Assembly: GCA_016931455.1 (NCBI GenBank)
Contig: JAFGES010000089.1
Coordinates: 1-40,456, forward strand
Direction of reading: 5' to 3'
DNA from: Desulfobacterales bacterium
GTDB lineage: Bacteria; Desulfobacterota; Desulfobacteria; Desulfobacterales; JAHDSC01
DNA length: 40,456 nt
Of this stretch, positions 16,104-25,130 are shown one piece after another; position 1 is the stretch's first letter; the number at the start of each line of letters is the position of its first letter. The translations under genes were made by a program, and so were the position numbers. The notes under the pieces are model-generated. The model saw only the letters and a program-made list of their open reading frames with translations, did no database searches and was not told the origin of the DNA.

Positions 16104-17620
16104 TTGAACATGATTTTTTAAGCCTAAATAATGCCGGCTGTGCGGGTATGGCTGAGATTCCCGTGGTGGATATCCATATTTTCAGAAATACCGTTATTAA
16201 TGCGGTAACGGAGGGAAGCCGTATTCTCAGTCTGTTTGTTTGCCCGGTTGACCGGCAAATGCGTCTGTTTGCGGTTCTCGGTCATGGAGGTAAAAGCCGG
16301 ATTTATATTGTTTCAAGTATTATTGGAGATGCATATCCGTCATTGACACCGGCTTGCCCGCAGGCCGAACGCTTTGAACGGGAGATAGCCGAGCAGTGGA
16401 GCATTCGTCCCGAGGGACATCCCTGGCTGAAACCAATCCGCTTTCATCACTTCTATGGCGGCCCGGCAGATGTATGGAAGCATTTGCCGGCGGATTGGAT
16501 TCCGCCCGGAGTTATTGACGGTATCAAGGTCGAGAGCGATGAAATGCACGAGGTGGCAGTCGGCCCTGTTCATGCCGGTATTATTGAACCGGGTCACTTC
16601 AGATTTCAATGCCACGGTGAACATATTTATCATATGGAGATTTGCTTAGGGTACCAACACAGGGGTATTGAACAGGCATTGGTAGGCGGACCCGATCAAC
16701 GAACGATCGGTTTTATGGAAACGTTGGCGGGAGATACGTCCATCGGTCATGCAACCGCGGGTTGCCAGATGATTGAAGCGTTATCGGCCGATAATGTTTC
16801 AGCAAGAGCATATGCCCTTCGAGGCATTGCACTCGAGCTTGAACGCATTGCCAACCATACCGGTGACCTGGGTGCGCTGGCCGGAGATATCGGATATCTT
16901 CCTGTAGCTGCCGGTTGCGGGAGACTTCGCGGTGATTTTCTTAATTTAACGGCTGAAATCTGTGGTAATCGATTCGGACGGGGACTGGTTCGACCGGGGG
17001 GAGTGGCATTTGATCTATCACATAAGGCGGTAACACAGATAGTTGTGCGACTGGAAAAAACATTTAAACAGGTCCAATCAACCGTAAGTTTACTCTGGGA
17101 AAATCCGTCGGTATTGGCCCGTTTTGAAGAAACCGGAAAGATTACCAAAAAATTGTGCCTGGATCTGGGCCTTGTAGGACCTGTTGCACGTGCCGGCGGG
17201 GTCGAACGGGATTCACGGTTTGAATTTCCTACCGGGGTTTATCGAATGGCCCATATTCCGGTAGCGACCTGTCATACAGGAGATGTGATGGGTCGAGCCT
17301 ATGTTCGTTGGCTTGAAATTCAACGATCAACGGCGTTTATCAGACAACAGTTACAAAACCTTCCGATTGCACCGATCAGGACGAAAACAGGGCAACTTTC
17401 CCCGAACGGTATTGCCGTATCGGTTGTGGAAGGATGGCGTGGGGAAATTTGTCATGTGGCCCTTACGGATGGACAGGGTCGCTTTTTACATTACAAGGTG
17501 GTGGATCCGTCCTTTCATAACTGGATGGGACTTCAGATGGCTATGCGTGATGAACAGATTTCCGATTTTCCGATATGCAATAAAAGCTTCAATCTGTCCT
17601 ATTGCGGCCATGATTTGTAA
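16100..17620 (+). CDS. hyfG: HyfG/NuoCD-like large subunit without nickel ligands (Ehr-type)
   Basis: At 506 aa it fuses a NuoC-like domain (about 1-150, ending QAERFEREIAEQWSIRPEGHPWLKP) to a NuoD/[NiFe]-hydrogenase large-subunit-like domain (VGPVHAGIIEPGHFRFQCHGE, LGYQHRGIEQ, ALELERIANHTGDLGALAGD). True [NiFe]-hydrogenases bind nickel with two CxxC motifs. Here the N-terminal site has a lone Cys (MEICLGYQHRG) and the C-terminal end (NLSYCGHDL) has no CxxC. So H2 chemistry is unlikely; this matches the 'energy-converting hydrogenase-related' complexes described in Geobacter relatives. The start is a TTG at 16100 with TTGGAGGG upstream, overlapping the previous stop. Electron donor and acceptor are unknown. 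Confidence 0.85.
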   Translation: MIEHDFLSLNNAGCAGMAEIPVVDIHIFRNTVINAVTEGSRILSLFVCPVDRQMRLFAVLGHGGKSRIYIVSSIIGDAYPSLTPACPQAERFEREIAEQWSIRPEGHPWLKPIRFHHFYGGPADVWKHLPADWIPPGVIDGIKVESDEMHEVAVGPVHAGIIEPGHFRFQCHGEHIYHMEICLGYQHRGIEQALVGGPDQRTIGFMETLAGDTSIGHATAGCQMIEALSADNVSARAYALRGIALELERIANHTGDLGALAGDIGYLPVAAGCGRLRGDFLNLTAEICGNRFGRGLVRPGGVAFDLSHKAVTQIVVRLEKTFKQVQSTVSLLWENPSVLARFEETGKITKKLCLDLGLVGPVARAGGVERDSRFEFPTGVYRMAHIPVATCHTGDVMGRAYVRWLEIQRSTAFIRQQLQNLPIAPIRTKTGQLSPNGIAVSVVEGWRGEICHVALTDGQGRFLHYKVVDPSFHNWMGLQMAMRDEQISDFPICNKSFNLSYCGHDL

Positions 17621-17728
17621 CGGACGACAGCCGATAGCTCAGGCATGAAAGCAAAAGATATAGTAATAAAAGTTGCTGATTGTCTATCTTTTTTAGTAGT
17701 TTTTCAATTTTTTGATATAGGATAAAAA

Positions 17729-18496
17729 ATGCTTAAAGAGTTGAAAACGAGGATTCAGCAGGGATACCATACTATGACTTATCCTGCAGGTCCACCGCCG
17801 GATCTTCCGGAACGATTTTCCGGTAAGCCGGCTATTGACGATTCCATTTGTACGGCCGGCTGTGTTCTTTGTCTGGAAAGCTGTCCTGCTGGAGCGATCT
17901 TTCGAGAAACCATATCGGGAAAAATCCGTATAGATATGGGGCGGTGTATATTTTGCCGGAACTGTGAGGCAGTGTGTCCGAACAGTGCCGTTCGTTTCAC
18001 TCGAGATTTTAAGCTCGCCGCCTGTTGCCGAGAAGACCTGATTATTGATCACACAGCCCATAAAACAGCCGCCTTTCATGAGACGGCACATAAAATATTC
18101 GGGCGCTCTCTGAAACTTCGCCAGGTCAGCGCCGGCGGCTGCAATGCCTGTGAAGCCGATACCCATGTTCTTAATACCCTGGTCTGGGATTTAGCCCGAT
18201 TCGGCATACAATTTACGGCATCTCCGCGTCATGCCGATGGTTTGCTGGTTACCGGTCCTGTTTCGAAAAATATGAAGACAGCTCTTGAAAAGACATACCA
18301 TGCCGTTCCCAAACCGAAGATCGTCATTGCCGTTGGTGCGTGTGCGATTTCCGGCGGAATATATCGTGATCTGCCCGAGGTATGTAATGGAGTTTCCGGT
18401 GTGATTCCGGTGGATCTATATGTGCCGGGGTGTCCGCCCCATCCGTTGACTATTTTGGACGCTTTATTGCGGTTTCTGGGAAAAACGGATCGGTAG
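17729..18496 (+). CDS. hyfI: HyfI/NuoB-like small subunit fused to a 2[4Fe-4S] ferredoxin domain
   Basis: The N-terminal part (about 35-90) carries two [4Fe-4S] motifs, C41xxxC45xxC48xxxC52P and C73xxC76xxC79xxxC83P. The C-terminal part is NuoB/HyfI-like and keeps the four cysteines of the proximal cluster: C138 and C141 (GGCNACE), C205 (VGACAISGG) and C235 (VPGCPPHP). The fusion supplies the electron wire that separate HyfA/HyfH subunits would give in hydrogenase-4. It is peripheral on the cytoplasmic side, bound to the membrane subunits. The gene follows the large subunit after 108 bp and is the last of the operon. No nickel-maturation genes follow. Confidence 0.88.
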   Translation: MLKELKTRIQQGYHTMTYPAGPPPDLPERFSGKPAIDDSICTAGCVLCLESCPAGAIFRETISGKIRIDMGRCIFCRNCEAVCPNSAVRFTRDFKLAACCREDLIIDHTAHKTAAFHETAHKIFGRSLKLRQVSAGGCNACEADTHVLNTLVWDLARFGIQFTASPRHADGLLVTGPVSKNMKTALEKTYHAVPKPKIVIAVGACAISGGIYRDLPEVCNGVSGVIPVDLYVPGCPPHPLTILDALLRFLGKTDR

Positions 18497-18534
18497 TGAG
18501 AGAAACTGAGATGTGTCGGGTTTAAATTTTATTC

Positions 18535-18578
18535 TTGACATATACTAGTATTAGTTGTACTTTAAATTGTACATGTAC
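18535..18578 (+). promoter_or_regulatory. Promoter and palindromic operator of the YefM-YoeB operon
   Basis: TTGACA lies at 18535-18540. Just before the ribosome-binding site is the perfect palindrome GTACATGTAC (18569-18578), with additional TTGTAC copies at 18555-18560 and 18567-18572. YefM-YoeB complexes repress their own promoter through palindromes of this kind in other bacteria. Confidence 0.55.
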
Positions 18579-18590
18579 AGGAGGTGTCGC

Positions 18591-18842
18591 ATGAAAGCCA
18601 TTTCATATACCGCCGCACGGCAAAATCTTGCAAAAACCATGGAAAACGTGTGCAAAGACCATGAACCGGTTATCGTCACACGTAAAACAAACGATTCCGT
18701 AGTCATAATGTCCCTTGAGGACTATGAGGCTTTGGAGGAAACTGCTTACCTGCTGCGCTCTCCGAAAAACACAAGGCGCCTAATTGAATCCATCGTTCAG
18801 ATCGAAGAGGGCCAAGGATCAGAAAGAGAGCTTTTAGATTGA
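18591..18842 (+). CDS. yefM: YefM-type antitoxin
   Basis: The 83-aa protein starts MKAISYTAARQNLAKTMENV and continues EPVIVTRKTNDSVVIMSLEDYEALEETAYLLRSP, the standard Phd/YefM antitoxin pattern: an N-terminal DNA-binding fold and a C-terminal tail that neutralises the toxin. The ATG at 18591 is chosen because AGGAGGT lies at 18579-18585; an upstream in-frame codon has no such site. It overlaps the toxin gene by four bases. The complex is expected to repress its own promoter at the GTACATGTAC palindrome. Confidence 0.93.
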   Translation: MKAISYTAARQNLAKTMENVCKDHEPVIVTRKTNDSVVIMSLEDYEALEETAYLLRSPKNTRRLIESIVQIEEGQGSERELLD

Positions 18843-19093
18843 AGCTCATATTTTCAGATCATGCTTGGGAAGATTATCTATACTGGCAAAAATCCGACAA
18901 GAAAATCCTCCAGCGAATAAATCGTCTCATCAAAGAGATTAAACGGAATCCATTTGAGGGGTTTGGAAAACCTGAGCCACTCAAACACGCTCTATCAGGG
19001 TACTGGTCACGACGAATCGATGAACAGCACAGAATTGTGTACAAAGCTTCTTCAGATTCCATCTATATAGCTCAGCTTCGTTATCACTATTGA
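18839..19093 (+). CDS. yoeB: YoeB-type mRNA-cleaving toxin
   Basis: YoeB is a ribosome-dependent mRNA endonuclease. This copy is 84 aa, the same length as the E. coli protein, and has the catalytic residues at the same positions: E46 (GKPEPLK), R65 (EQHRIVY), H83 and Y84 (LRYHY at the end). It therefore looks fully active. The start is TTG (18839-18841), overlapping the antitoxin stop TGA, a coupling that keeps toxin below antitoxin. Cytoplasmic. Confidence 0.95.
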   Translation: MKLIFSDHAWEDYLYWQKSDKKILQRINRLIKEIKRNPFEGFGKPEPLKHALSGYWSRRIDEQHRIVYKASSDSIYIAQLRYHY

Positions 19094-19190
19094 TTTATTG
19101 GAAATCCAAGGTATAGTCAGCTGTATTCATGCAAGCCGGCCATCAAGCCTAACCAACTTTGTCAATGGAAGAAGAAGAAGAGGAAGTATT

Positions 19191-20126
19191 ATGCACTTTG
19201 CCTATTTAAAAACACAAGATCATATTTCAATTCGTTATGGGTTCCGGCCCTGCAAGCAAGAAAAGAAGTGCGGCACGGTTATACTGCTTGGCGGCAGAAA
19301 AGATTTTATCGAAAAGTATCTTGAAACCATCGGTCAGCTAAATCATCGCGGTTTTGATGTATATAGTTTTGACTGGAGGGGCCAGGGGCTTTCTACGCGA
19401 ATGTTATCAGATCGTCGTAAAGGCTTTGTTAAAAGCTACGAAGATTATATAAACGATTTAGAGCTTTTTTATCGAAAAATTGTAAAACCCAATGCCGTAT
19501 CGCCGGTAATAATCCTCGCCCATTCAATGGGATCACACATTGCTCTGCGTTTCCTACACGATTATCCCGGCACAATAGATAAAGCGATATTCGAGTCACC
19601 CATGTTCGGCATTCATATGTCGGCCTTTAATAATAAAGTTGCTATATTGATTGCTTGGCTTGTGAATAAATTGGGATTGGAACATGCTTATGCAATTGGG
19701 TCGAACTATTATTCAAATCATGCTGAAAAATTTGCGGGTAATCAAGTGACCTCGGACCCTAAGCGGTTTATGGATGAGAAAAATGCAATTGCCGAAAACC
19801 CCGACCTTGCTTTGGGAGGGGTAACATATGGTTGGGTGGCAGCTACTTTTGAATCCATAGATATTTTGATGAATCCGGGTTATTTGGCCGAAATAACCAC
19901 ACCTATCCTAATTGTTGGTGGGAGTGCAGACCGGATCGTTTCCGTTGAAGCTCAGAAGACGGTTTGTTCTCAAATTAAAAATTGCAAATTTGTTCTCATT
20001 CCGCATGCCTTACACGAGATTCTCAAGGAAACGGATTCCATCCAATCCATTTTTTGGAGTGAAGTTGACGAATTCATAAGTCAATCTGCATCCCTTCACG
20101 AGCAAAAAATACTTCCAAATTATTAG
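19191..20126 (+). CDS. Alpha/beta hydrolase (lysophospholipase-like)
   Basis: A 311-aa protein of the serine aminopeptidase S33 / monoacylglycerol lipase-like group (PldB type). The catalytic triad is readable: S112 in ILAHSMGSH, D247 in GGSADRIVS, H275 in PHALHEIL. DWRGQGLS (about 61-68) is the typical oxyanion-side motif. No signal peptide is visible, so it is probably cytoplasmic. I chose the ATG at 19191 because GAGGAAG lies just upstream; a longer frame opening at a TTG at 19098 adds 31 residues of low-complexity, poorly conserved type. Its 3' end overlaps the convergent metallo-hydrolase gene by 53 bp. Substrate unknown, likely an acyl ester. Confidence 0.85.
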   Translation: MHFAYLKTQDHISIRYGFRPCKQEKKCGTVILLGGRKDFIEKYLETIGQLNHRGFDVYSFDWRGQGLSTRMLSDRRKGFVKSYEDYINDLELFYRKIVKPNAVSPVIILAHSMGSHIALRFLHDYPGTIDKAIFESPMFGIHMSAFNNKVAILIAWLVNKLGLEHAYAIGSNYYSNHAEKFAGNQVTSDPKRFMDEKNAIAENPDLALGGVTYGWVAATFESIDILMNPGYLAEITTPILIVGGSADRIVSVEAQKTVCSQIKNCKFVLIPHALHEILKETDSIQSIFWSEVDEFISQSASLHEQKILPNY

Positions 20127-20991
20127 GATATTTCTTTCTACAGTATTTTTCGGATAGTTCATCTATTTGAGAATCGGTACGTAGGGGATCATGATGGAAC
20201 AGTGCCAATCGTTTGACTTTGGCACGTAATGCTGCTGAAATTGCATGTTCAAAGGAAGAATGTCCCCATCCCATCTTGGAAGATTCGTATTCTTTCTGAG
20301 TGTATTGGGTATCATGAATCACTAAGTCGGCATCGGCAAAAAAATCTTCCACACGCCGGTTTTCTTCTTTTGCAACCTGTTCGCCTTCAAGGGCGATTGA
20401 TTCATCATAAGACGGGTTTTTGATATCCGTGCAAAAAACATTATGAAAGGGTTCCGTATCATAAACCGTGCAGAAGATTTTTCCGCAATGTTCAAAACGA
20501 TACCCTAGACTGAGGACAGGATGGTTAAGATATTTGGTCGTTAATCGTATACCATTACCAAAGTCAAAACTGTCTTCTTTAAGTTCAATGTATTTTATTT
20601 CAGAAACCAACTCTGCTTGGCGAACCGGAAAATAACGATAGGTTAGTTGACCGCCTAAAATATCTTCAAGAGTTTCATCCTCATAATTAACCGGTCCGTA
20701 GATTTTTAATTTGATACCCGGAATATATATCGGGCTAAAAAAAGGGAATCCCATAATATGGTCCCAATGCGTATGGGTCAGGAAAATTTCTGTTTTTATC
20801 GGACCTTTCGATAGATCATGAGCCAGCATATAGTTGCCAAGTTCTCTAATACCGGATCCCGCGTCAATGATGATGATTCGGTCCAGATCTTTAAATCGTA
20901 ATTCAACGCAGGCTGTATTGCCGCCATATTTTACAGTGTGGAGACCGGGGCAGGGAATAGAACCTCTTACCCCCCAGAATTTGATTTTCAT
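20074..20991 (-). CDS. Metallo-beta-lactamase-fold hydrolase
   Basis: This 305-aa protein begins MKIKFWGVRGSIPCPG, a start typical of PhnP/phosphodiesterase-like metallo-beta-lactamase proteins. The metal-binding motif HTHWDH is at about 73-78, with D43 in IIDAGSG; further ligands fall in LNHPVLSLG, DLVIHDTQY and the late LFHHDP. Such enzymes cleave phosphodiesters or cyclic nucleotides, or hydrolyse other esters; the exact substrate cannot be read. It starts 4 bp after the HDOD gene's stop, so the two are co-transcribed. A class I adenylate cyclase lies upstream on the strand, which makes a cyclic-nucleotide phosphodiesterase a tempting but unproven idea. Its 3' end overlaps the convergent alpha/beta hydrolase gene. 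Confidence 0.82.
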   Translation of the reverse strand: MKIKFWGVRGSIPCPGLHTVKYGGNTACVELRFKDLDRIIIIDAGSGIRELGNYMLAHDLSKGPIKTEIFLTHTHWDHIMGFPFFSPIYIPGIKLKIYGPVNYEDETLEDILGGQLTYRYFPVRQAELVSEIKYIELKEDSFDFGNGIRLTTKYLNHPVLSLGYRFEHCGKIFCTVYDTEPFHNVFCTDIKNPSYDESIALEGEQVAKEENRRVEDFFADADLVIHDTQYTQKEYESSKMGWGHSSFEHAISAALRAKVKRLALFHHDPLRTDSQIDELSEKYCRKKYPNNLEVFFAREGMQIDL

Positions 20992-20995
20992 AAGG

Positions 20996-21889
20996 TTATC
21001 TTTTTCGATTGATTTGCAAAAAAAATTTTGCTTTTTCTATTTCTTTTAACAAACTTTCGTGAAGCTCCAAAAGTGCATCCCGATCAACTCCAACTTGATC
21101 GAGAAGATAGTTTAATATGGAGTCATCAGAGTAAAATTCCCCTGATGATCCGATCTGGCTAATATTGGTATAAACATTTGCCAAAGCTACAATTGTGACG
21201 ATTTGGTGATTTTTTTTCCGGGTTTGACTTATATTATGATGATGGGAAAGCGCATCATAAATGATTTGGCTCAATTGCCATCTTTCAGCAATCATACCCC
21301 CGACCAAAGAGTGATTGATTCCAAGAATCTCATCTTCGGCCTGATGTAGCGGTATTTGCTCAACTTTAGACAATTCTAGGGCCTGCAGGTATTCTTCCGG
21401 GAAACGATTGAGAAGGGGAATTTTACCCAAGTCATGTAGAAGGCCGGCTACAAAATATTCACCACCTTCTACAAGCGGGATACGTTTGATTGTAGCTAAA
21501 AATCTAGCCGTTACCCCTACACAAATGGAATGCGTCCAAAATTCGTCCATCGAAAAGGAACCACAGGAGTTTTTACCATTTAAAGTGTTTAAGATGGCTC
21601 GGCTCAACGCAAGATTTTTTACGGTATTAATACCGAGCATAATAATGGCCCGTGTCAATGAGGTCGCTTGACTGAGTAAAGAATAATAAGCAGAATTGAT
21701 GAGCCTTAATACTTGGCCGGTAAGTACCGGATCCAATGATATAACCTGGTTCAGGTCATTCGGAGATGTTCTCGAACTATTACAAATTTCTAGTACCTTT
21801 GTAACCGTTGTAGAAAGACTAGGCATTCTGGCGATATAGTTTTGTATTTTCTTTAAACGATATTCTTTGTTTATAGGAACCTCAACCAT
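20996..21889 (-). CDS. HDOD-domain signalling protein
   Basis: The 297-aa protein is an HDOD domain almost from end to end: IARMPSLSTTVTKVLEICNSSRTSPNDLNQVISLDPVLTGQVLRLINSAYYSL, then RAIIMLGINTVKNLALS, YFVAGLLHDLGKIPL and VGGMIAERWQLSQIIYDALSHHH. HDOD proteins are relatives of HD phosphohydrolases and act in signalling, often without catalysis. The segment HDLGK is kept, so residual metal binding is possible. No receiver or GGDEF domain is attached. It is cytoplasmic and lies in an operon with the metallo-hydrolase 4 bp downstream. Confidence 0.88.
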   Translation of the reverse strand: MVEVPINKEYRLKKIQNYIARMPSLSTTVTKVLEICNSSRTSPNDLNQVISLDPVLTGQVLRLINSAYYSLLSQATSLTRAIIMLGINTVKNLALSRAILNTLNGKNSCGSFSMDEFWTHSICVGVTARFLATIKRIPLVEGGEYFVAGLLHDLGKIPLLNRFPEEYLQALELSKVEQIPLHQAEDEILGINHSLVGGMIAERWQLSQIIYDALSHHHNISQTRKKNHQIVTIVALANVYTNISQIGSSGEFYSDDSILNYLLDQVGVDRDALLELHESLLKEIEKAKFFLQINRKR

Positions 21890-22126
21890 AGCAGGCCATC
21901 TTTAGAAATAATTTCCAGATGCTTTTAAAACACAATCTTTTCCATGCAAATTGCAATCTTAAATTATAATATTAAAATTTCAGCACTCCGATTCCTGAGT
22001 GCAAGTGAACCAAGAGTCTCGAAAAAAAATAAACTCCCTGATTTTAAAGTATGCACCGGAGGGAATACCTTTAATTCAGAACGAAATCAAGTGCCGTCTT
22101 GGATGGATTTATAACTTTCCAAGATT

Positions 22127-24148
22127 CTAGTTTACGATTGAAGGCAATATGATTTTTTTTGTCCTTTCGATTATTTTTTCATAAGCTGTACAATTTCGTT
22201 GAACATAATAGCTCGTTAAGATGTTATCGTTGCAATAATTTCTTAAGAATGCAGCAAGTTTATGCCGAGATTTAAACCTTTGTTGAAACAATTCCCCCCA
22301 ACTATTTAAATAAACTATAGCGAAGTCATTTATATTTTTATTCCAGGGTGATTTTTCAAAACTGACAACCACAAGCAATTTGGTGATAATCTTCGGCTTG
22401 AGATAGGTCGAATATTGGATCTCTAAAGTATCATAAATTCCAAAAAAGTCTTTCATTTTAGTACCGAGATTGATGATTTCCTGAATCGTCACACTCGAAG
22501 GATTAGGGTTCATCTGTATTCGGTTTGCCGCAAATAGATTGTTCCAGACAATAAAAGTAATGTTACCGATGAGATCTTTATTTGATATGAGAGCATTGGC
22601 CTTGTCGTTGCTAGCAAAAACATGCCAGATGTTCTCATCTAAAGTTAATGTCAAAGTAGATAGATTTAAGATACCGGTGGGTTTTTTGATTACAGGAATT
22701 TTATATTTTTTTTCCAAGTAATATGCTGAAATTTTTCTCTCGAGAATCAATAAATCCCGTTTATCGGCTTCACTATCTGCTCGGGTCGGTACGCCGGCAA
22801 TCTCTCGGTAAATTTCCAGTAACAGTCTAAAGAGACGATTTCCAAGTTCAATCTGAGAATAAAAATTCCATTGATTGAAATTTTTTAATTTATTTTTTCT
22901 TTCTCTGCTGATAGGATATTGTTTAAAAAGATCCTCGGCCAGTTTTATTTTGAGTATCTTTCTGCGATCATACGATTTGATTTCACATCTCAGATAGAAA
23001 CATTCTTTTAAAAATGATAACGTGTTTTCCCTGTTATCTTTATAATAATTAAAAATGGTCATTATCGTGAAAACGATCGGGTCCAAAAATAGGTTATGAT
23101 CTTTACTGGTCAAGACCTGCTTTCTAAACTGATGGCATATAAGTCTTTCCTCGGGTGCATAGAGGAGCATTTTTAATAGAACCATCTTGATAATAGATTT
23201 TAAGGGACGTGTGAGTGATTTGTGAAATTGCCAGAGTGCTGCACCGAAATATTCATTACTTTCCACTTTTTGTAGATTTCCCAAATCGATAATATCATAT
23301 TCACCGTATTTTTCTTCCTCTATCGCAGATAGTGCTTCATTATAGTCAATCTCTACATTTTCATCATAACAAAGCCACCAAAGTGGAATTTTACCGCAGA
23401 TTAAAATACAGGTTCGATAAAATTCTTCCTTTAAAATATTTTTTTGCGTGCTGCCGCAGCTCTCGGAATCAACGTTGCCGAAATTGTTTGTCTTTATGTC
23501 GTTTATGTCGGAAATAAAGAAGAAAATCGGCATCTTCTGATTCATATCCATCCAGTCTTTTATCAGGTTAATTTTTTGATTGAGCTGATAAAAGGCGGTT
23601 TCATCAAATTGTTTTTTATCAAAGCAGACCCAGATATCACAATCAGATCCCGATGTCTGGCTGACGGTACCGATACTACCGATTGTGTACAAACCTTCGA
23701 TGATATAGTGCCTCGCAGCATGTTTTAAAAGGGAACCTTTTATATTGATACTGAAGATGCGTTTAAATATCTCCTCACGTTTTCTGATTTCTTTTTCATT
23801 GTCAATATTAAATACTCTAAAGGAATGCTTAAGATCAGGTATATAACCCGGACATCGCGGATGATTAATACTTAGAAGCCATGGCAAAAAATATAAAACC
23901 ATTTCACTTTCTTTGGGTGAAAGTTCGGAAAAAATTTGTTTTCTAAACTTGTTGTACCGAATATAAGTCTTTTTATTTCGTGTAAGGATTCTTTGGATCA
24001 TTATGATTATTTTTTCCTTATCCAATGCTTCCCATTTCAAATTACCGTCTGATTTTATTATCGGCTGTTTTTTAAAATACCAAACCTTGGATTGCTTTAT
24101 GTAAAAAAATATAGGCTTGGTTCTAACTTTCGATAGGATTATGCTCAA
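22127..24148 (-). CDS. cyaA: Class I adenylate cyclase (CyaA-like)
   Basis: The 673-aa protein carries the class I adenylate cyclase signature near residues 157-174: GSIGTVSQTSGSDCDIWV, with the metal-binding pair D169 and D171 of the nucleotidyltransferase (pol beta-like) fold. Downstream, RPLKSIIKMVLLKMLLYAP and YYLEKKYK fit the family. It makes cAMP from ATP. E. coli CyaA is 848 aa; here the C-terminal regulatory part is shorter. No HPr or EIIA-binding element can be judged. The annotated start is a TTG without a good ribosome-binding site, so the true start is uncertain; an ATG at residue 50 is possible. The gene is AT-rich relative to the Ehr operon. A divergent LysM gene starts 167 bp away. 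Confidence 0.85.
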   Translation of the reverse strand: MSIILSKVRTKPIFFYIKQSKVWYFKKQPIIKSDGNLKWEALDKEKIIIMIQRILTRNKKTYIRYNKFRKQIFSELSPKESEMVLYFLPWLLSINHPRCPGYIPDLKHSFRVFNIDNEKEIRKREEIFKRIFSINIKGSLLKHAARHYIIEGLYTIGSIGTVSQTSGSDCDIWVCFDKKQFDETAFYQLNQKINLIKDWMDMNQKMPIFFFISDINDIKTNNFGNVDSESCGSTQKNILKEEFYRTCILICGKIPLWWLCYDENVEIDYNEALSAIEEEKYGEYDIIDLGNLQKVESNEYFGAALWQFHKSLTRPLKSIIKMVLLKMLLYAPEERLICHQFRKQVLTSKDHNLFLDPIVFTIMTIFNYYKDNRENTLSFLKECFYLRCEIKSYDRRKILKIKLAEDLFKQYPISRERKNKLKNFNQWNFYSQIELGNRLFRLLLEIYREIAGVPTRADSEADKRDLLILERKISAYYLEKKYKIPVIKKPTGILNLSTLTLTLDENIWHVFASNDKANALISNKDLIGNITFIVWNNLFAANRIQMNPNPSSVTIQEIINLGTKMKDFFGIYDTLEIQYSTYLKPKIITKLLVVVSFEKSPWNKNINDFAIVYLNSWGELFQQRFKSRHKLAAFLRNYCNDNILTSYYVQRNCTAYEKIIERTKKIILPSIVN

Positions 24149-24315
24149 AAAGTGTATTCGGATAAAACTTGATGTTCAGACCTGTTTGATTTATATAAAA
24201 AAATATTTTGATCCGTTTTAGCTGAAAATTAACTAAATGGTAGAAATTGATTCTTTAATGAAAATATCTACTTTTGGAGCCTCTTAGCCGAGGCCCTTAT
24301 TCCGGAGGTAAAATA

Positions 24316-24966
24316 ATGGACCTAAAAGAGCCCTATAATTCCGATAAGATAAACGAAATACCCGAAGAGAGTGTTTTTGATGCAGAAGAATATCCGGGCT
24401 GGACGAATGACAAAAAGGCCGGTTTTATTTCTAAGCTATTTAGTAAGCCTTTGATGCCTTTCGGCTGGATTGGTTTGCTCCTTTTGGTGTTAATTATTCT
24501 TTTTGTTGCGTTTATACCAAGGAATCACAAAACTAAAAATAATCCGGCGCTTAAGACTATAGAGGATAGGCTGAATGTCCTGGAGGAAAAGCTGGCTAAA
24601 TTTGAAGAACTTGTTCTCCAAGTTAAACAACTTGATGAGCAAAGCAAAGAGTTTGGGTCGGTTCTAAACCGGTTTGATGAAATGGAGACTTCGATTTCAT
24701 CGAGAATGGATCAATTCGTTGCGGATTTATCGGATTTGAAAGAGAACAAAACTAGAGAAACGTCGAATCAAACAAAGACGTTAAAGTCTTCCAAAGACTC
24801 TACCAAAACTTCAACAGTACGCTATCATAAGGTTCGAGCCGGTGAGAATCTTTTCCGTATCGGTATGCGTTACGGCTTGACGGTAAATGAGTTGCGCCGT
24901 TTGAACAAGCTTGGGCCGAATGCGGTTATCCAACCGGGCCAGAAGCTAATCATCAGCCGACCGTGA
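24316..24966 (+). CDS. Membrane-anchored LysM-domain protein
   Basis: The 216-aa protein has a cytoplasmic N-terminus of about 50 residues, one membrane helix (GWIGLLLLVLIILFVAFIP), a coiled-coil stretch (TIEDRLNVLEEKLAKFEELVLQVKQLDEQ to about residue 150), a Ser/Thr/Lys linker and a C-terminal LysM domain (YHKVRAGENLFRIGMRYGLTVNELRRLN...IQPGQKLII). LysM binds peptidoglycan glycan, so the protein probably tethers the inner membrane to the cell wall. GGAGGT before the ATG at 24316 fixes the start. The first ribosome-binding site is preceded by a small GCCTC/GAGGC hairpin. It is divergent from cyaA. Confidence 0.85.
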   Translation: MDLKEPYNSDKINEIPEESVFDAEEYPGWTNDKKAGFISKLFSKPLMPFGWIGLLLLVLIILFVAFIPRNHKTKNNPALKTIEDRLNVLEEKLAKFEELVLQVKQLDEQSKEFGSVLNRFDEMETSISSRMDQFVADLSDLKENKTRETSNQTKTLKSSKDSTKTSTVRYHKVRAGENLFRIGMRYGLTVNELRRLNKLGPNAVIQPGQKLIISRP

Positions 24967-24976
24967 AAAAGGCCGC

Positions 24977-24999
24977 GGGTCAAACCTTGCTTTGAGCCC
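24977..24999 (+). terminator. Weak terminator-like hairpin
   Basis: GGGTCAAA pairs with TTTGAGCCC (one bulge) around a six-base loop, 10 nt after the LysM stop codon; only a broken T-rich tail follows. Confidence 0.4.
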
Positions 25000-25130
25000 A
25001 TTTCTTATTTAGCGGAACCTTGTTCGGAACTATTCTGATTTCAATTACTACATTTATGCATGTCTATATTTTTTGGCGGCTATCACAAAGCAAAAGTTAA
25101 AAGATCCGATCCAAAAAAGAGGTGAATAAA

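Noticed and set aside
16100-18496. A functional [NiFe]-hydrogenase
   Set aside because: The large subunit has no CxxC pair at either end and no maturation genes follow.
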